NCBI GenBank assembly: GCA_029449245.1
Contig: JANATF010000002.1
Span: 2,480,001 to 2,544,000, forward strand
Direction of reading: 5' to 3'
Origin: Mortierella alpina
Taxonomy: Eukaryota; Mortierellomycota; Mortierellomycetes; Mortierellales; Mortierellaceae
Length of the DNA: 64,000 nucleotides
The position numbers and the translations under genes are program-made. This document shows, piece by piece, positions 12,108 to 22,830 of this stretch (its first letter is position 1; every line of letters begins with the position of its first letter). The notes below the pieces were generated by a model that was not told where the DNA came from, ran no database searches, and saw nothing but the letters and a program-made list of their open reading frames with translations.

Positions 12108-13336
12108 CTAAAGATCGGCAACATGAACACTAACTTTGCCCGCATGCTTGCCAGCCAGTAGATCCACATAGCTCTCGCTCACCACCCGCAAGTCCAGCTC
12201 TCCATCCCCACGCCTCGCCTCAGCGACATACTCCTTGAACTTGAGCGCCCCGCTCTTGACCAGTGGTACAACCTCCTCCCAAAATGCCGGGAAATGCTCA
12301 TAATACTCGAAGACGGCATACCCCTCGAACCGCAGCTGCTTCCACAGGATCTGTTCCGCGTTGCGGATCGGCGCCACGGACTGGTTGTTGTTTGTGTTCA
12401 GGGTGCCCACAGAGATGACCCGCCCCTTGGGGTTGAGGACCTCGAGCACAATGTCCACGGTATCATCTCCAACCAAGTCGTAGTAGCTGTCGAGGCCCTT
12501 GGGACCGGCTGCGGCGAGCAGGGCTTGCTTCTTATCCGCGGTCTTGTAGTTAAAGGCGGCGTCGAAGCCGAGCTCGTTAATCAGGTAGTTGATCTTCTCC
12601 TGGGAGCCGGCACTGCCGATGACGCGGAGACCCTTGCGTTTGGCTAATTGACCAGCGATCTGACCAAGAGTTCTATGTATTGGGTATAATCCAAGATTAG
12701 CACATGTTTGCAAACAACGCTTGATTTACAAGGTCTTTTTTTGTGTTTGGTTTCCTTACCCGGCTGCGCTCGAGATGTAAATGGTCTCGCCCTCCTTCAA
12801 ATCGGCCACCTTCTTAAGCGAGTGCCAGACAGTGAAAGCAGGCACGCCGAGAATGCCATTGAAGAGCGAGAGAGCCAAGCCAGAGGAGGCAATGGCCTCA
12901 TCGTAGCGGTTGACATCGGCCAGGTGGACAGGGTCAGAGATGTGGTTGTACTCGGCCCACTCGCCGGGGCCAAAGACCACAGCGCCCACAGGGAACCTGG
13001 GGTTCTTGGAGTCGAGCACCAAGGCGATGGCATAGCCGATGACGGGGGCCTCGGAGGAGCCTTCAGGGAAGGTGTAGCGGATCCCTGGTTTTGAAGGGAA
13101 AAAGAAGTTCAGTTGTCAACGTTCTTTATTTTAGATGTCCAAGATCACAATAGCGAGTTCAAGCAAAGCATACATGGATCCAAAGAGATCACCAAGGTCT
13201 TGACAAAGAGTTCGTTCTCCTTGAGCTCGGGAGCAGTGATGGTGATGGTCTCGATGCGGAAGTGGGAATTGTTGGGCGCAATGTTCTCGGGGATCTTGCT
13301 GATCAAGACGCGTGCATTGGTGTACTGAGGAGTCAT
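12108..13336 (-). CDS. NADP-dependent MDR-family oxidoreductase (LTB4DH / alkenal reductase type)
   Basis: A zinc-independent medium-chain reductase of the kind that reduces alkenals, 2-enones or 15-oxo-prostaglandin-like substrates with NADPH in the cytosol. Model exons: 13174-13336, 12760-13084, 12108-12672; 350 residues, a normal family length, phases 1 and 2 agreeing. The N-terminal catalytic GroES-like half includes SLDPW followed by IRYTFPEG (family: SLDPYxR). The cofactor fold has ISSAAGTLGQIAGQLAKRKG, the expected glycine-rich dinucleotide loop, then RVIGSAGSQEKINYL and YYDLVGDDTVDIVLEVLNPKG. The C-terminal segment EGYAVFEYYEHFPAFWEEV is also typical. No zinc-binding cysteine cluster is visible. 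A TATA-like box lies about 90 nt upstream. The exact substrate cannot be told from sequence. Confidence 0.92.
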
Positions 13337-13982
13337 TGTTGCTTTTGTTTTGTTGTTGAAATTGCTTTTGCGAGTGGTTGCTGTTGCGTGTGTGCGAAGG
13401 AAAAAACAAGGACTCGACGGGTCCTTTTTATACGCTTCTGTTCATATCTCATCATACATGTGGTTGCAAATCAGGACAGAAAAATCCCATTTCGGATAAT
13501 GCTTCGGAACTAGTGCAACTTTCACGCCTTGGTTGTTGGGCGTCGAGCTGGGAAATGGACCTCTCTCTGTTCGCTCCTCTCAAGGGCGCGACCTCAAGAA
13601 CTAGGAGTGTGTCGAGTCATTTTTTTCTACTGTTGCATTTGTCATCCAGACTTTGGAAAGGCCGTCACCACGGACCAACATGAAGCGAAATGTTAAAGTT
13701 GTTCCAAATGCTCCTTCCTCGGTAACCCTGCAATTATTAAGCACCGCATGGTGATACCATCCAATGGCGAGGATAATCATAGTCGAACTGACGTCCTAAA
13801 GGCGAAAGATAACTTTGAAGCATACAAGGTTTTCCCACATGTCGTCAGGGCCAATTTGACCAAACGACAGCTCCGCAGCCTCCCATCGGTGGCCATAAGG
13901 GTGATGAGGGGTGTGTGTGCGAGTCCGATGCTATATGGCGTTTCCATGAAAAGTGAGAGCTGACGTGAGGAACGGTGACGTT
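13337..13982. other. intergenic region upstream of MDR reductase
   Basis: About 650 nt separating the reductase start from the 3' end of the USP7-like fragment. Apart from the TATA-like motif, I see nothing that supports a gene; the short frames on both strands lack domain features. Confidence 0.6.
13424..13432 (-). promoter_or_regulatory. TATA-like box of the MDR reductase gene
   Basis: On the minus strand the sequence reads TATAAAAAG, about 88-96 nt upstream of the reductase start codon at 13336. It is the only strong TATA-like motif in the short upstream region. Position and orientation fit a core promoter; its function is inferred. Confidence 0.5.
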
Positions 13983-15832
13983 CTATCCTCTAATGAAAAT
14001 GGTCTTCTCAGCACCAAGGCGGTTGTTTCTGCCAGACTTGTCTACATGATCCAGGCCAAGCGAATCGTTGGGTGAGAGATCGGTCGTCGAAAGAACATCA
14101 TCTACAAGAATATGATGGAGGGTAATCATCAGTAACTCATCTCGTGCGAACAAAAAGGATGCCGCTCGCATTTGTACTTATCTCCCTTCGACTTGGTCAA
14201 AACAAAAAGAGGATACCTCTTACCATCTTTCAAAGGAGTCACCTTGCCGTTCTGATGGCAAAGAACAAACTTGACCTTGGCAAAATCTTTTTCACTCATG
14301 CCGAGACGTGCACGAATACGGGTCTTGGTATCACGAATCTCCTCGTTCTCGTTGACGACAATCTTGAAAGGAATGCCGTGCAGACGGGAGATGTCGCCTG
14401 TGTAGTGGAAGCAGGTCAAGATGGGCTCGTCCACCAGGGCCTCGATCTCCTCCGTTGGAATCTCCTCCACGTACAGTGAGAACGAGTCGTGGGTGCTGCT
14501 GATAGGGTCGTTAAGGCCATACTCTTTGATAAGCTTGCCGTTGAAGACAGCAAAGGTCCTCAGTCTTTGGGAGCCATTGGGGTTCAGCTTGACCTTGGAC
14601 AAGAGTGCCTCCACCAGAGCGTTCATATTGCATGTTTTCAACAACAAGAGCTCGTGTGTTGACTATTTGCGACAGAAAAAAAGTCGGCTTTCATGGGCTA
14701 TGCAGAGCATCGACTATACAATCCATACACGAAGAGATCGTGATCGTACCTCGTCCTTCAGCGTTGGCTCAAAAAGGTGACCTTGACAAGACATTTGCTC
14801 TCGAGCTCAACAATGCTAATGTCCAGTTTCTCATAGTAGATGACGTTGCTGCTCTGTGCGTTGTTAATGTATCCGGGTGAGAGCATCTCCTGGAGCTGAA
14901 GGTTGGTGGAACGCTTGATCTTGTTCTTAGGCAAGCCGTTAGGTGGTGCAGCAGCCGTAAACTGGATATGGAGAGGGTCGATCTTCAGCTTCTCGGCGAG
15001 TTTAGTGGCAACCTATTGTCGTTCCGAGAATGATGAAATACGTAACTTTTAGTTTTGAGAATATAGCCGACAAATAAAACCACTTGAAAGGCATTCGTAC
15101 CTGATCGTAGGTGCTCTTCTTGCTAAGTTCGATGGAGTAAGACTCAAGAGTGGTGTCCTCGTGATCCCTGGGCTTGAACTCAACAATGATCCTGTTGTTG
15201 ATGTACTCGTAGTACTGTGGGATAGCAGCCCGGATATTCTGCTGCTGTAGATCGTTCATCCTAATGTCGGTAAAGAGAAGAGCACGGTTAGACATTCAAA
15301 GTATGAACACCCAGATTGGATCCACGCGATTGGTAGGTTGCTTACTCCTTTGGTGTGAGATCCTTCTGGAAGACAATGATGTCGCCTCCTTGAATCTCGC
15401 ACTGGCTGAAAGACGCTTTCACTCGCATTGGCTCGATCTTTGAGGGTTTGATTTCCTATGACCATAAGCTACATGGCTTTAACCTTTTCCAAAGCTCAGG
15501 TCAAATCGTTGAGAGTATCGCAAAGTTTCCATACCTCAAAGAGTTTCAAGGGAGTGTTGATAGCGAAGCCCATCCTTTCGTTCAGCTGAGGGAGAATATC
15601 GGCGACCTTGGAATTCTTCTGAACATACAACTTTCCAACACCCTTGGAGGTTATTCAGGGAAAGAGCAAGAGGGAGTTAGTACGATATTGATATTTTTTT
15701 CCCATCGAAAGCTCTTGCTGCGTGAATACATACTCACATACTCTAGCCTCGAGGCCAACGGGTCGTAGTACTTGATGAAGATCATAAAGTAGCCAGTCTG
15801 TCCTTCGTTGGGGAAGAAAGTGAACACATTCT
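13983..15832 (-). pseudogene. C-terminal fragment of USP7/Ubp15-type ubiquitin protease (UBL domains only)
   Basis: Seven exons can be placed: 15738-15832, 15535-15642, 15346-15455, 15101-15260, 14750-15012, 14224-14662, 13983-14101. They match, in order, the USP7 C-terminal UBL region: FMIFIKYYDPLASRLEY, KVADILPQLNERMGF, EIKPSKIEP...GGDIIVFQKD, a second UBL with YYEYINNRIIVEFKPRDHED, then TFAVFNGKLIKEYG, HGIPFKIVVNE, and the typical ending LGLDHVDKSG...EKTIFIRG. This region of USP7 activates the catalytic domain. The MATH and Cys-protease domains are absent: the first placed exon begins in phase 1 after a good acceptor, so an upstream exon is required, but only about 570 nt remain before the divergent transporter and nothing there matches. 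Exon 14750-15012 is 263 nt where 264 is needed; the reading frame breaks at the A5 run 14771-14775. Both facts suggest a truncated, decaying copy. A sequencing error could explain the frameshift but not the missing 5' half. Confidence 0.75.
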
Positions 15833-16402
15833 CTGGAAGATGACAGCTTCATGCAGCCACACGGTATACAAGTAAAGTTCGTGTGTAAGTTTGCGGTCGA
15901 GCCTGTTCATCCAACGTTGCACAAGCCAGTAAGCTGTGCTTCCATAAATCCTCACCAGCTGTGTGGAACGTTGACCCATTTTAAGCCCTTGCCGTGTGTT
16001 GGGCTTGAAAGGATATACCCTACGAGCCGACGTCTTACTTACACTGCCAGCAGTTTGTAGTATGACTGTGCAAACCCAGAAGCGCGTTCATGTTGGCACC
16101 TATTCATTCTCGCCTGCCAAGTCGTATATGGAGCCCCGTGCACAGAGAGATAGGTGGTGGCCTACATCGCTTTAAAATCTCTGTGTGAAGGCAGGTGCAG
16201 AGCAGAGCTTTTGAAGTCTTGTGGACGAGTGAAAATATTTTGCCCACAGCAGCCTGTGGTAAATAGCGCCGTCACACTGGGATGTTTTTTCTATATGGTC
16301 TTGTTGTTCTCCACTCTCCTCTTTTTTCTTCACCCACTCCTACTGGCACCTTTGCACTTCCTCCCCTTAGTCCTGCTTTTTGACCAGAACTGATCAGATA
16401 CC
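15833..16402. other. divergent upstream region of transporter and USP7 fragment
   Basis: The minus-strand frame 15782-15979 contains a short stretch (RKLTHELYLYTV) vaguely like the linker before the first USP7 UBL domain, but the frame and spacing do not continue. The part next to the transporter start (about 16300-16380) is rich in C and T, as is usual for fungal core promoters. No other gene is visible. Confidence 0.45.
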
Positions 16403-19229
16403 ATGGGCCCCACCAGCCATACCGACTCTGCTCGGCACGCCGTGCCACAGACGTCGCCCCAGCACAGCAGCAGGAACAGTGTCAGCAGCGTCTACAAACC
16501 CGCCGAAGTCACCGGGTCCAGCACTGGCATCGACGACAAGCTCAGCGGCCACCTGCGCAGCGGCAGCAACGATATGTCAGAAAACAACAACATCGAGGGC
16601 AGTGAGGACAGCTCGCCCTCCAAGTTCCTGTATCTGTTGATTACTTGTCTTGCCATTGGAGGGTTTCTTTTTGGTTACGACACGGGAGTTATCGCTGGAG
16701 CACTGCTGCCGATCAAGGAGGAGTTTGGCCTCTCGAGCCAGGAGCAAGAGTTTGTTGTTGGAGGTGAGTGCTGGACGATCCGTTATCCAAGAGTTGTCAC
16801 CAACTTTGAAAAGCATCCTCAGGAATGAAGCTTTCTTTGTTTTCCTCCTTACAATCCTACTGGGCTCTCGTGTGTCTTGCCGTGGTGAACCCCCACTCGT
16901 CTCCATTCTCACGACCAGCGACCCCCCCCCCCCCCTCCCCCACTTACCCACCCATGTCCCCGCCTGTCAGACCATTCCTTCTTTAGTGCAGAGCGTCCTG
17001 TCCTGTCTACCCGTTAAACCTTTATTTTTGCCTTTCTGCTTTGTTTGGTTACACCAAACCAATGTTTTGATCCATAGCTTCCATCCCGCGTCATGCTCCT
17101 GTCCTGTTTTGCCGGTGTTGAACGCCCTGATCGTGTGAGCTAATCCTCGTTACATGCTTGTTGAATGTAACTCTTTGCTAGGAACGACACTCGGTGCCAT
17201 CATTGGAGGTCTCTTGGCCGGTGCTCTATCGGATCTCGTGGGACGCAAGCCTGTAACGCTTCTCTCGTCCGTGATCTTTGTCGTCGGCGCAGCGCTCATG
17301 ACATTTGCACACCAGTATTGGCTTCTTTTGCTCGGACGAGTGGTCGTCGGAGTCGGTGTTGGTAAGAATCGCCTCCCCTTGATTACTTCTCAGTCTCTAT
17401 TTACCCCATGCACTTGCTTTGCTTACTGCTTTTCTTTTCTCTTTTGCTGATCATTATCCCATCCTTACCACAGGTCTCGCCGCATTGGTGGTTCCCCTGT
17501 ACATCGGAGGTGAGAGGATCAAAGAAACAGGATTGTTGTGTGTCACCGCTCCTTCTCAAATGTCATGCTGGGTCTCAACTTGAGAACTACATCCAAAATT
17601 AACCCCATGCATGGCTTTGTGCACAATGTACTCTTCCACTCGTACCGATAAATAGAGCTCGCACCCAGGTAGGTGAGAAAAAGAAAAGAGTTCGACAGCG
17701 GTTTAACATCATTTGCCGGGACCTTGTGAAGTGCGGTGTTTGACTAACAAACCCCTCACGGCTTCCGTGACATATGCGTTTTAGTGCCTATCGTGGACGA
17801 TTGGTGACCATGAACGTGCTATTGATCACCGGAGGGCAGTTGGTCGCTTACTTGGTATCGTCTGCGCTGACGGATGTAACTAATGGCTGGCGCTGGATGA
17901 TGGCTATCTCGGCTCTGCCCGCCTTCCTTCAGCTTGTCACACTCCCATTCCTGCCAGAGTCACCACGTTACCTCGTCAAGAAGGGCGACATTCCCGGAGC
18001 TGAGGCTGTTTTGCGGAGATGTATGGGACTTTCGCACGCCAACGATGAATACATTGCCAAGGAGGTGGACTCTATTCGGGAGAGCTTGGAATTGAGCCGC
18101 AAGACAAGATACCGTGATTTGTTGCGCAAGGATCTTCGACGACCTCTGATCATTGCCTGTTTCATGCAGCTGTGGCAGCAGCTTTCTGGATTCAACACCG
18201 CCATGTACTACTCGGCAACTATCCTCAAAATGGCTGGTTTTCCCAACGCAAAAAGTGCGACGCTTTTTTCGCTGCTTATTGCTGGCACCAACATGATCAT
18301 GACTAGTAAGCGGCTTGTGTGGGAATCGGGCGTTCAACGAAAGAGTTCAGGCATGTTGAAGCGTGGCTAACCATTTTTTTCGTTACGTTTGAACTTCTGT
18401 CCATCATAGTGGTGGCAATCAAGATCATTGACCGAGTTGGGCGCAGAAAGATCCTGCTGGTTACCATTATTGGCATGATTGCAGGCTTGATTGTCCTTGG
18501 AGTGGCATTTATCATGATTGTCGGCTTTACTGTCAAGCAGGATGCATGTGTTCAATATGGCGATAATTGTGCTGCTTGTCTGACGGACGACCGTTGCTTC
18601 TTTGAGGATGTCAGCAATACTTGTCAGGATATGGGCTGGGATGGAACTGGCAAGCGACCCATCTACACGGGGGTCTGCCCCAACCGCACACAGGGCATCA
18701 AGGCAGGAAGTTGGATTGCATTGGCTAGTTTGGTTTTCTACGTGGCCTCATATGGCCTTGGACTGGGTAACGCTCCTTGGTTGATCCAGAGTGAGCTGTT
18801 CCCCTTGGACATTCGTGGAAAAGCTACTGGCATGGCTACAGGTAAGTGGCTATTGAAGCATAAGTTACAGTGGATTTCCAACATCCCTCGCCTACTAGCT
18901 CACACCTTGCCTGTTTCCAAAACTATCTTCTAGCCTGTAATTTTGCCGGAAACCTGGTCATTTCGTTGACGTTCTTGACGTTAACACAGCGCATCACAGC
19001 AACAGGAACTTTCTGGCTCTATGCAGGAATTCTGGTCATTGCATGGCTCTTCGTGTACTATCTCGTGCCAGAGACTGCAGGTCTCAACTTGGAGGCGATT
19101 CAGGAGCTTTTCAGGACCGAAGCTGCCGGTGAATCAGGGCCAGTGTCAGTAATGGATGCTCAAAAGCAGGACCTTCAGGATGATGACGCACGAAGACGCC
19201 GACGGGGGCAAGGATCCCAGGAATTGTGA
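16403..19229 (+). CDS. MFS myo-inositol/sugar transporter with PSI-like extracellular loop
   Basis: A plasma-membrane sugar-porter family protein, probably a proton-coupled inositol transporter. Model exons: 16403-16763, 17182-17361, 17474-17509, 17656-17668, 17785-18305, 18410-18841, 18934-19229; 612 residues with consistent phases. Features in order: a ~75-residue polar N-terminus; TM1 with [38 protein letters not shown] joined to [70 protein letters not shown]. Between TM9 and TM10 lies a Cys-rich loop ([18 protein letters not shown]...CQDMGW...GVCPN), like the plexin-type loop of human HMIT and plant INT transporters, whereas yeast Itr1/Itr2 lack it. A 13-nt microexon (17656-17668) encodes most of ELAPS and restores the frame. 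Intron 1 contains a C14 run at 16922-16935. The transported sugar is inferred. Confidence 0.92.
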
Positions 19230-19454
19230 GAGGAGAGTCCTCAATGGGAATGATCTTTTTATTATATTACAACCCTTAATTTTGCCTTTGGGTGCTTGAA
19301 CGTCAATTGCTTTCAGTGTTTTCATTTCTCGTTGGGTGTGAGAGAGAGAGTAACTCGCGACTCCGAAAAAGATGGAGAAAAGCTCAAGAAAAAAGGATCG
19401 TTTCCATAAGTATATGATTTGATTTTCGAACGAAGTTGTACTGTAGGAATATTT

Positions 19455-21277
19455 TTATTCTGCTTCGACTTTTACTTTGGGAGCCTTGGGTTCGACTAGG
19501 CCTTTGTGCTTGGCTCGACAATGCCGAAGGAGATCAAAATGCCGTGAGAAGCGCCATGGACAGTACAGGCACGAAAATGGGCGGAATGAACTGTGGGTCA
19601 TGACGTGAGATCTAAAACAAGATAGTACAAAACCACAAGCGAAAATGGTTAATGAGTGGTTCCTCCAGAGCGAAAAGAGAGTGAGAAAAACTCTTCCTAA
19701 ACAAAAAAAGAGTTGGAGGTTTGTCCTTTTACCTAAGATTGAAGGGACGCGAGAAGAAGCGATTGCACACCGGGCAGTGATGGCTTCCAGGTGCTATTCT
19801 AGGCAGATCCTCGGGATCGAGCAGCTGCTGAAAGTGCTGATGCTGTGGGTGATACTGAAGTGGCGGCCGCTGCTGCTGCTGTGGTGGCGGTGGTGGATAC
19901 AATTGTGAATGAGTGGAGGATTGGCCGACATCATAGGCAAAAGTAGACTGTGAGGAGGAGAGTGGGGAGATCGGGTATGGGGTGTTGAATGCTGTATATG
20001 TTCCGGAGGAGGACCGTCGGCGATCTGCTGTAGGGTAGGACTCTCCAGTGATCTTGGGTGAGGACGGCGAGGAGAGCGAGTCGTGGTGGTAAGGCGAGGC
20101 ATGAGGCTGGCTCGTGAACGCTGATGAGAGGAGAGGGTAGGATGCAGAGGAGACAATCATTGACCGAGGACGAGCCCTGGCACGAATGGGTTGCTGTTGA
20201 TGTGAATGATTGTGGGGCGCAGGCGTTCCCTCGAGCTCCTGGCTGTTAGATCGACTAAACGAGGCGTGTTCGTCCTCGCCTATGATAGAGTAGGACGACG
20301 GTGATATTGACGAGGTACCTGACTGGCTATGGTGGCAGGTGCAAACGTGTGGAGAATCGGTCGCCGAAATCGTTGGAGTGGTTGGAGATGGAATTTCGTG
20401 CTTAATATTTCCGAGTGGTGACAAGGGCGAATCAATCGAGCTGACCGAGCTGGCGTCTATGCTGTTGCTAATGCTGATATCTTTGCTTGTGGTGGCCTCG
20501 AAAGGGCACTGATTCAGGGATGAAGACGCGTTGTAAAGCAAGGAATGGATTTCGCTGGAAAAGGAGCAAGAGGTGGTTGTGGAGGTCACTGGGAATAGAT
20601 CCAATTCATTTTCGCCCAGGTTGGGATTGCTGATCGTTGAAATGAAGGGACTGTCCGAAGTGAGCGAGTACGGCGACGACGAGACTGTCTGTGCTTGTGG
20701 AGATTCCTGCTGCGGATACTGCTGGTTGATATGCAATGGCGAATACGAAAATTGGCGCTGGTGAGATGTCATGCCTGCGGAAATTGCTGCGGGATCAGAG
20801 GTACCCAGCAGACTACTAAGCAGAGCCGAATCTGCTTGCTCCGGGTGGGCCAAGGCACTCAGACCCTTGCTGGCGGCGGATGAGCACGAAGGTTTGAGCG
20901 GAGATGTCGGAGGTGTGTCCAGGCCAATCTGACCAACCTCGTACTGGAGTTGTTGTTGCTGTTGGAGCTGCTGCTGGCGCTGGAGCAATTGGAGCTGATG
21001 CATCTGCAAGTGCATGTGCTGCTGCTGCAACAACAGCTCGTCCTGCGAGCGCTCGAGGCACAGCACGCTAGTTGTGTGAGGGTGGGCAGGGGCCGCGGTA
21101 GTGGGGATAGAGCCCGAAGGCGACAGTTCGCTGGGGAAGAACATGGACATGGGCACGTCCAGAATGTCCATTTCGTTGACGGTCGTTTCAGGGGAAGAGA
21201 ACTGGGAGGTAGTGCAAGAAGACGCCAGGGACGGCGAGGGGATGCTGGAGAGAGGCGAGCGGAAAGTATCTGATTGC
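19455..21277 (-). CDS. C2H2 zinc-finger transcription factor, 5' end unresolved
   Basis: Last two exons: 19733-21277 and 19455-19611, joined in phase 2. The C-terminus holds two C2H2 fingers: CPVCNRFFSRPFNLRSH and CLYCPWRFSRHFDLLRH, spacings C-x2-C-x12-H-x3/4-H. The intron falls inside finger 1, between Leu and Arg. After the fingers there is only a short basic tail (AKHKGLVEPKAPKVKVEAE). The ~480 residues before them are Ser/Pro/Gln-rich with poly-Gln runs and phospho-like SP motifs, as in fungal activators. If the Met codon at 21169-21171 is used, the protein has 531 residues; but the large exon begins with a good acceptor at 21278-21279, so one or more upstream exons are likely, perhaps within 21300-22830. 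It converges with the transporter gene, 225 nt away. No target can be deduced. Confidence 0.8.
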
Positions 21278-22830
21278 CTAGAAGTGCACATATTACAGAC
21301 AAGACGACAAGGTAAAAGAGAGAGAAAGAAGACAAGAAGGGAAAGAGTCAGTGTGAGTGCATTTAAATACTCGTCAATCTTGATAATTTTTAAAGTCCTG
21401 CTCTCTTTCATTTTTTTCTTTTGCTGTCGAACGGTACAAATGAGTAACAGCAAGTCGACATGTATACAAACACAACGCATACAAGAAGGCGCATACATGT
21501 GCTGTACACAACAGGGCCCGATGGTGACCTGGCGTGCCTGAAATGGCCGAGCGTCCCTGAAATCCAGACAGTGAGACGTTTGACTGGAATACAAAGCGAT
21601 TGAAAGGAAGAGCGGTGTGAAATGAAGGGCACAAGTGCGGTCAAGGGTGAAGAGGCACAACTTTTCCGTTCTTATTTTGAAGGAGCAAGAGGATCGCGAG
21701 ACCATGAGTTTTTAAACGCGAGGAAAGGGTCAGAGACTAAGATTCTACGGGCGCAGGGCAGCCTCCCGTATGTTGCTGCGAGCGCTCCATGAGAGCGCAA
21801 GACAATTGACCACCACAGTTCCTCCAGCCTAGGGAGAGATCTCTTCAACAAAAAAACTGAGCGTGCACGTATGCTGGCTTAGGGATGGCCTGGAGTTACC
21901 TCTCTTGGTAATGATTATGTGTATGAGAAAGCACACTCAATGGAATGATGGCGATGGGTCATATAACAAAGCCATTGCCCAAAGCCCGGCTGGAGTGTCA
22001 ACAGGATAAGGTTGTCAAGCGGCGTGTTTTTTGCGACCGCCAGAACAGCCCTTCTATGAAATGGGGTTGTCTTACGAAGGATGCACGCATTAAAACAGCA
22101 CGGCGCGTGGAACACCTTCACACATAAGAACGGTTTAAAGTTGGGAAGAGCAAGGGCTGCCGGAAAGCTGAGAGACAAATAACTACGCGCGAGAAGAAAG
22201 AGAGCAAGGGCTGATACTCACATGGGCGTGCGTGTGCGAAACTGTGGTCGTTAAAATGGTGTGAGCGGTAGGGTAGGCTGGGGCTAGATCTGGATTTGTG
22301 GAGACGTGAGCGTGCAGGTGCCGGGGGCGTTCAGTGATTTAAGAGTCGAGCGGACTGGAGTGTGATGTGAGGCGATATTGAGGGCTGCTGGGGCGCTGAG
22401 GCATGAATCGAGTCAGTGGTGAAGATCGCAAGGCTGTGCAAGAGTGAGCTCAAAAAAAAGTAGGGCAGAGATGGTTCAATTGACAAGGTTGGTGATATGT
22501 GGTGCAGCGTCTTAGGTAGAGAATTCGATTCTTGAATAGGGTGCACAGAGAAGCAGAACGTCAAGCCTGATGGGCAAGGAGAATAGAAGGCTGTTGAGGC
22601 AGAGGTTAAAGTAATAGTGGTCGTTGTAGAATAAGTGGGGTCGAGATAAGAGCGATTGAGAGGGGGAGGCACCATCTTGGTTTATATAGTTTTTGGTCCA
22701 GAGGTGAGAGTCTCGAGGCAAGAGGGGTCAACTGAAGGTCGAATTCTATTTCATATCGTATCGCACTATAGAAGGACAAGAACAGCAAAAAAAGCAGTGA
22801 GGACAACGAGAAGATCATGTTGGTTGTAAT
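21278..22830 (-). other. probable leader/upstream exons of the C2H2 gene
   Basis: An open minus-strand frame at 22331-22675 (start MVPPPLNRSY, Ser/Thr-rich, similar in style to the C2H2 N-terminal region) might be a 5' exon or a chance frame. I could not find a phase-consistent chain of splice sites linking it to the exon ending at 21277. No other gene is visible. Confidence 0.3.
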
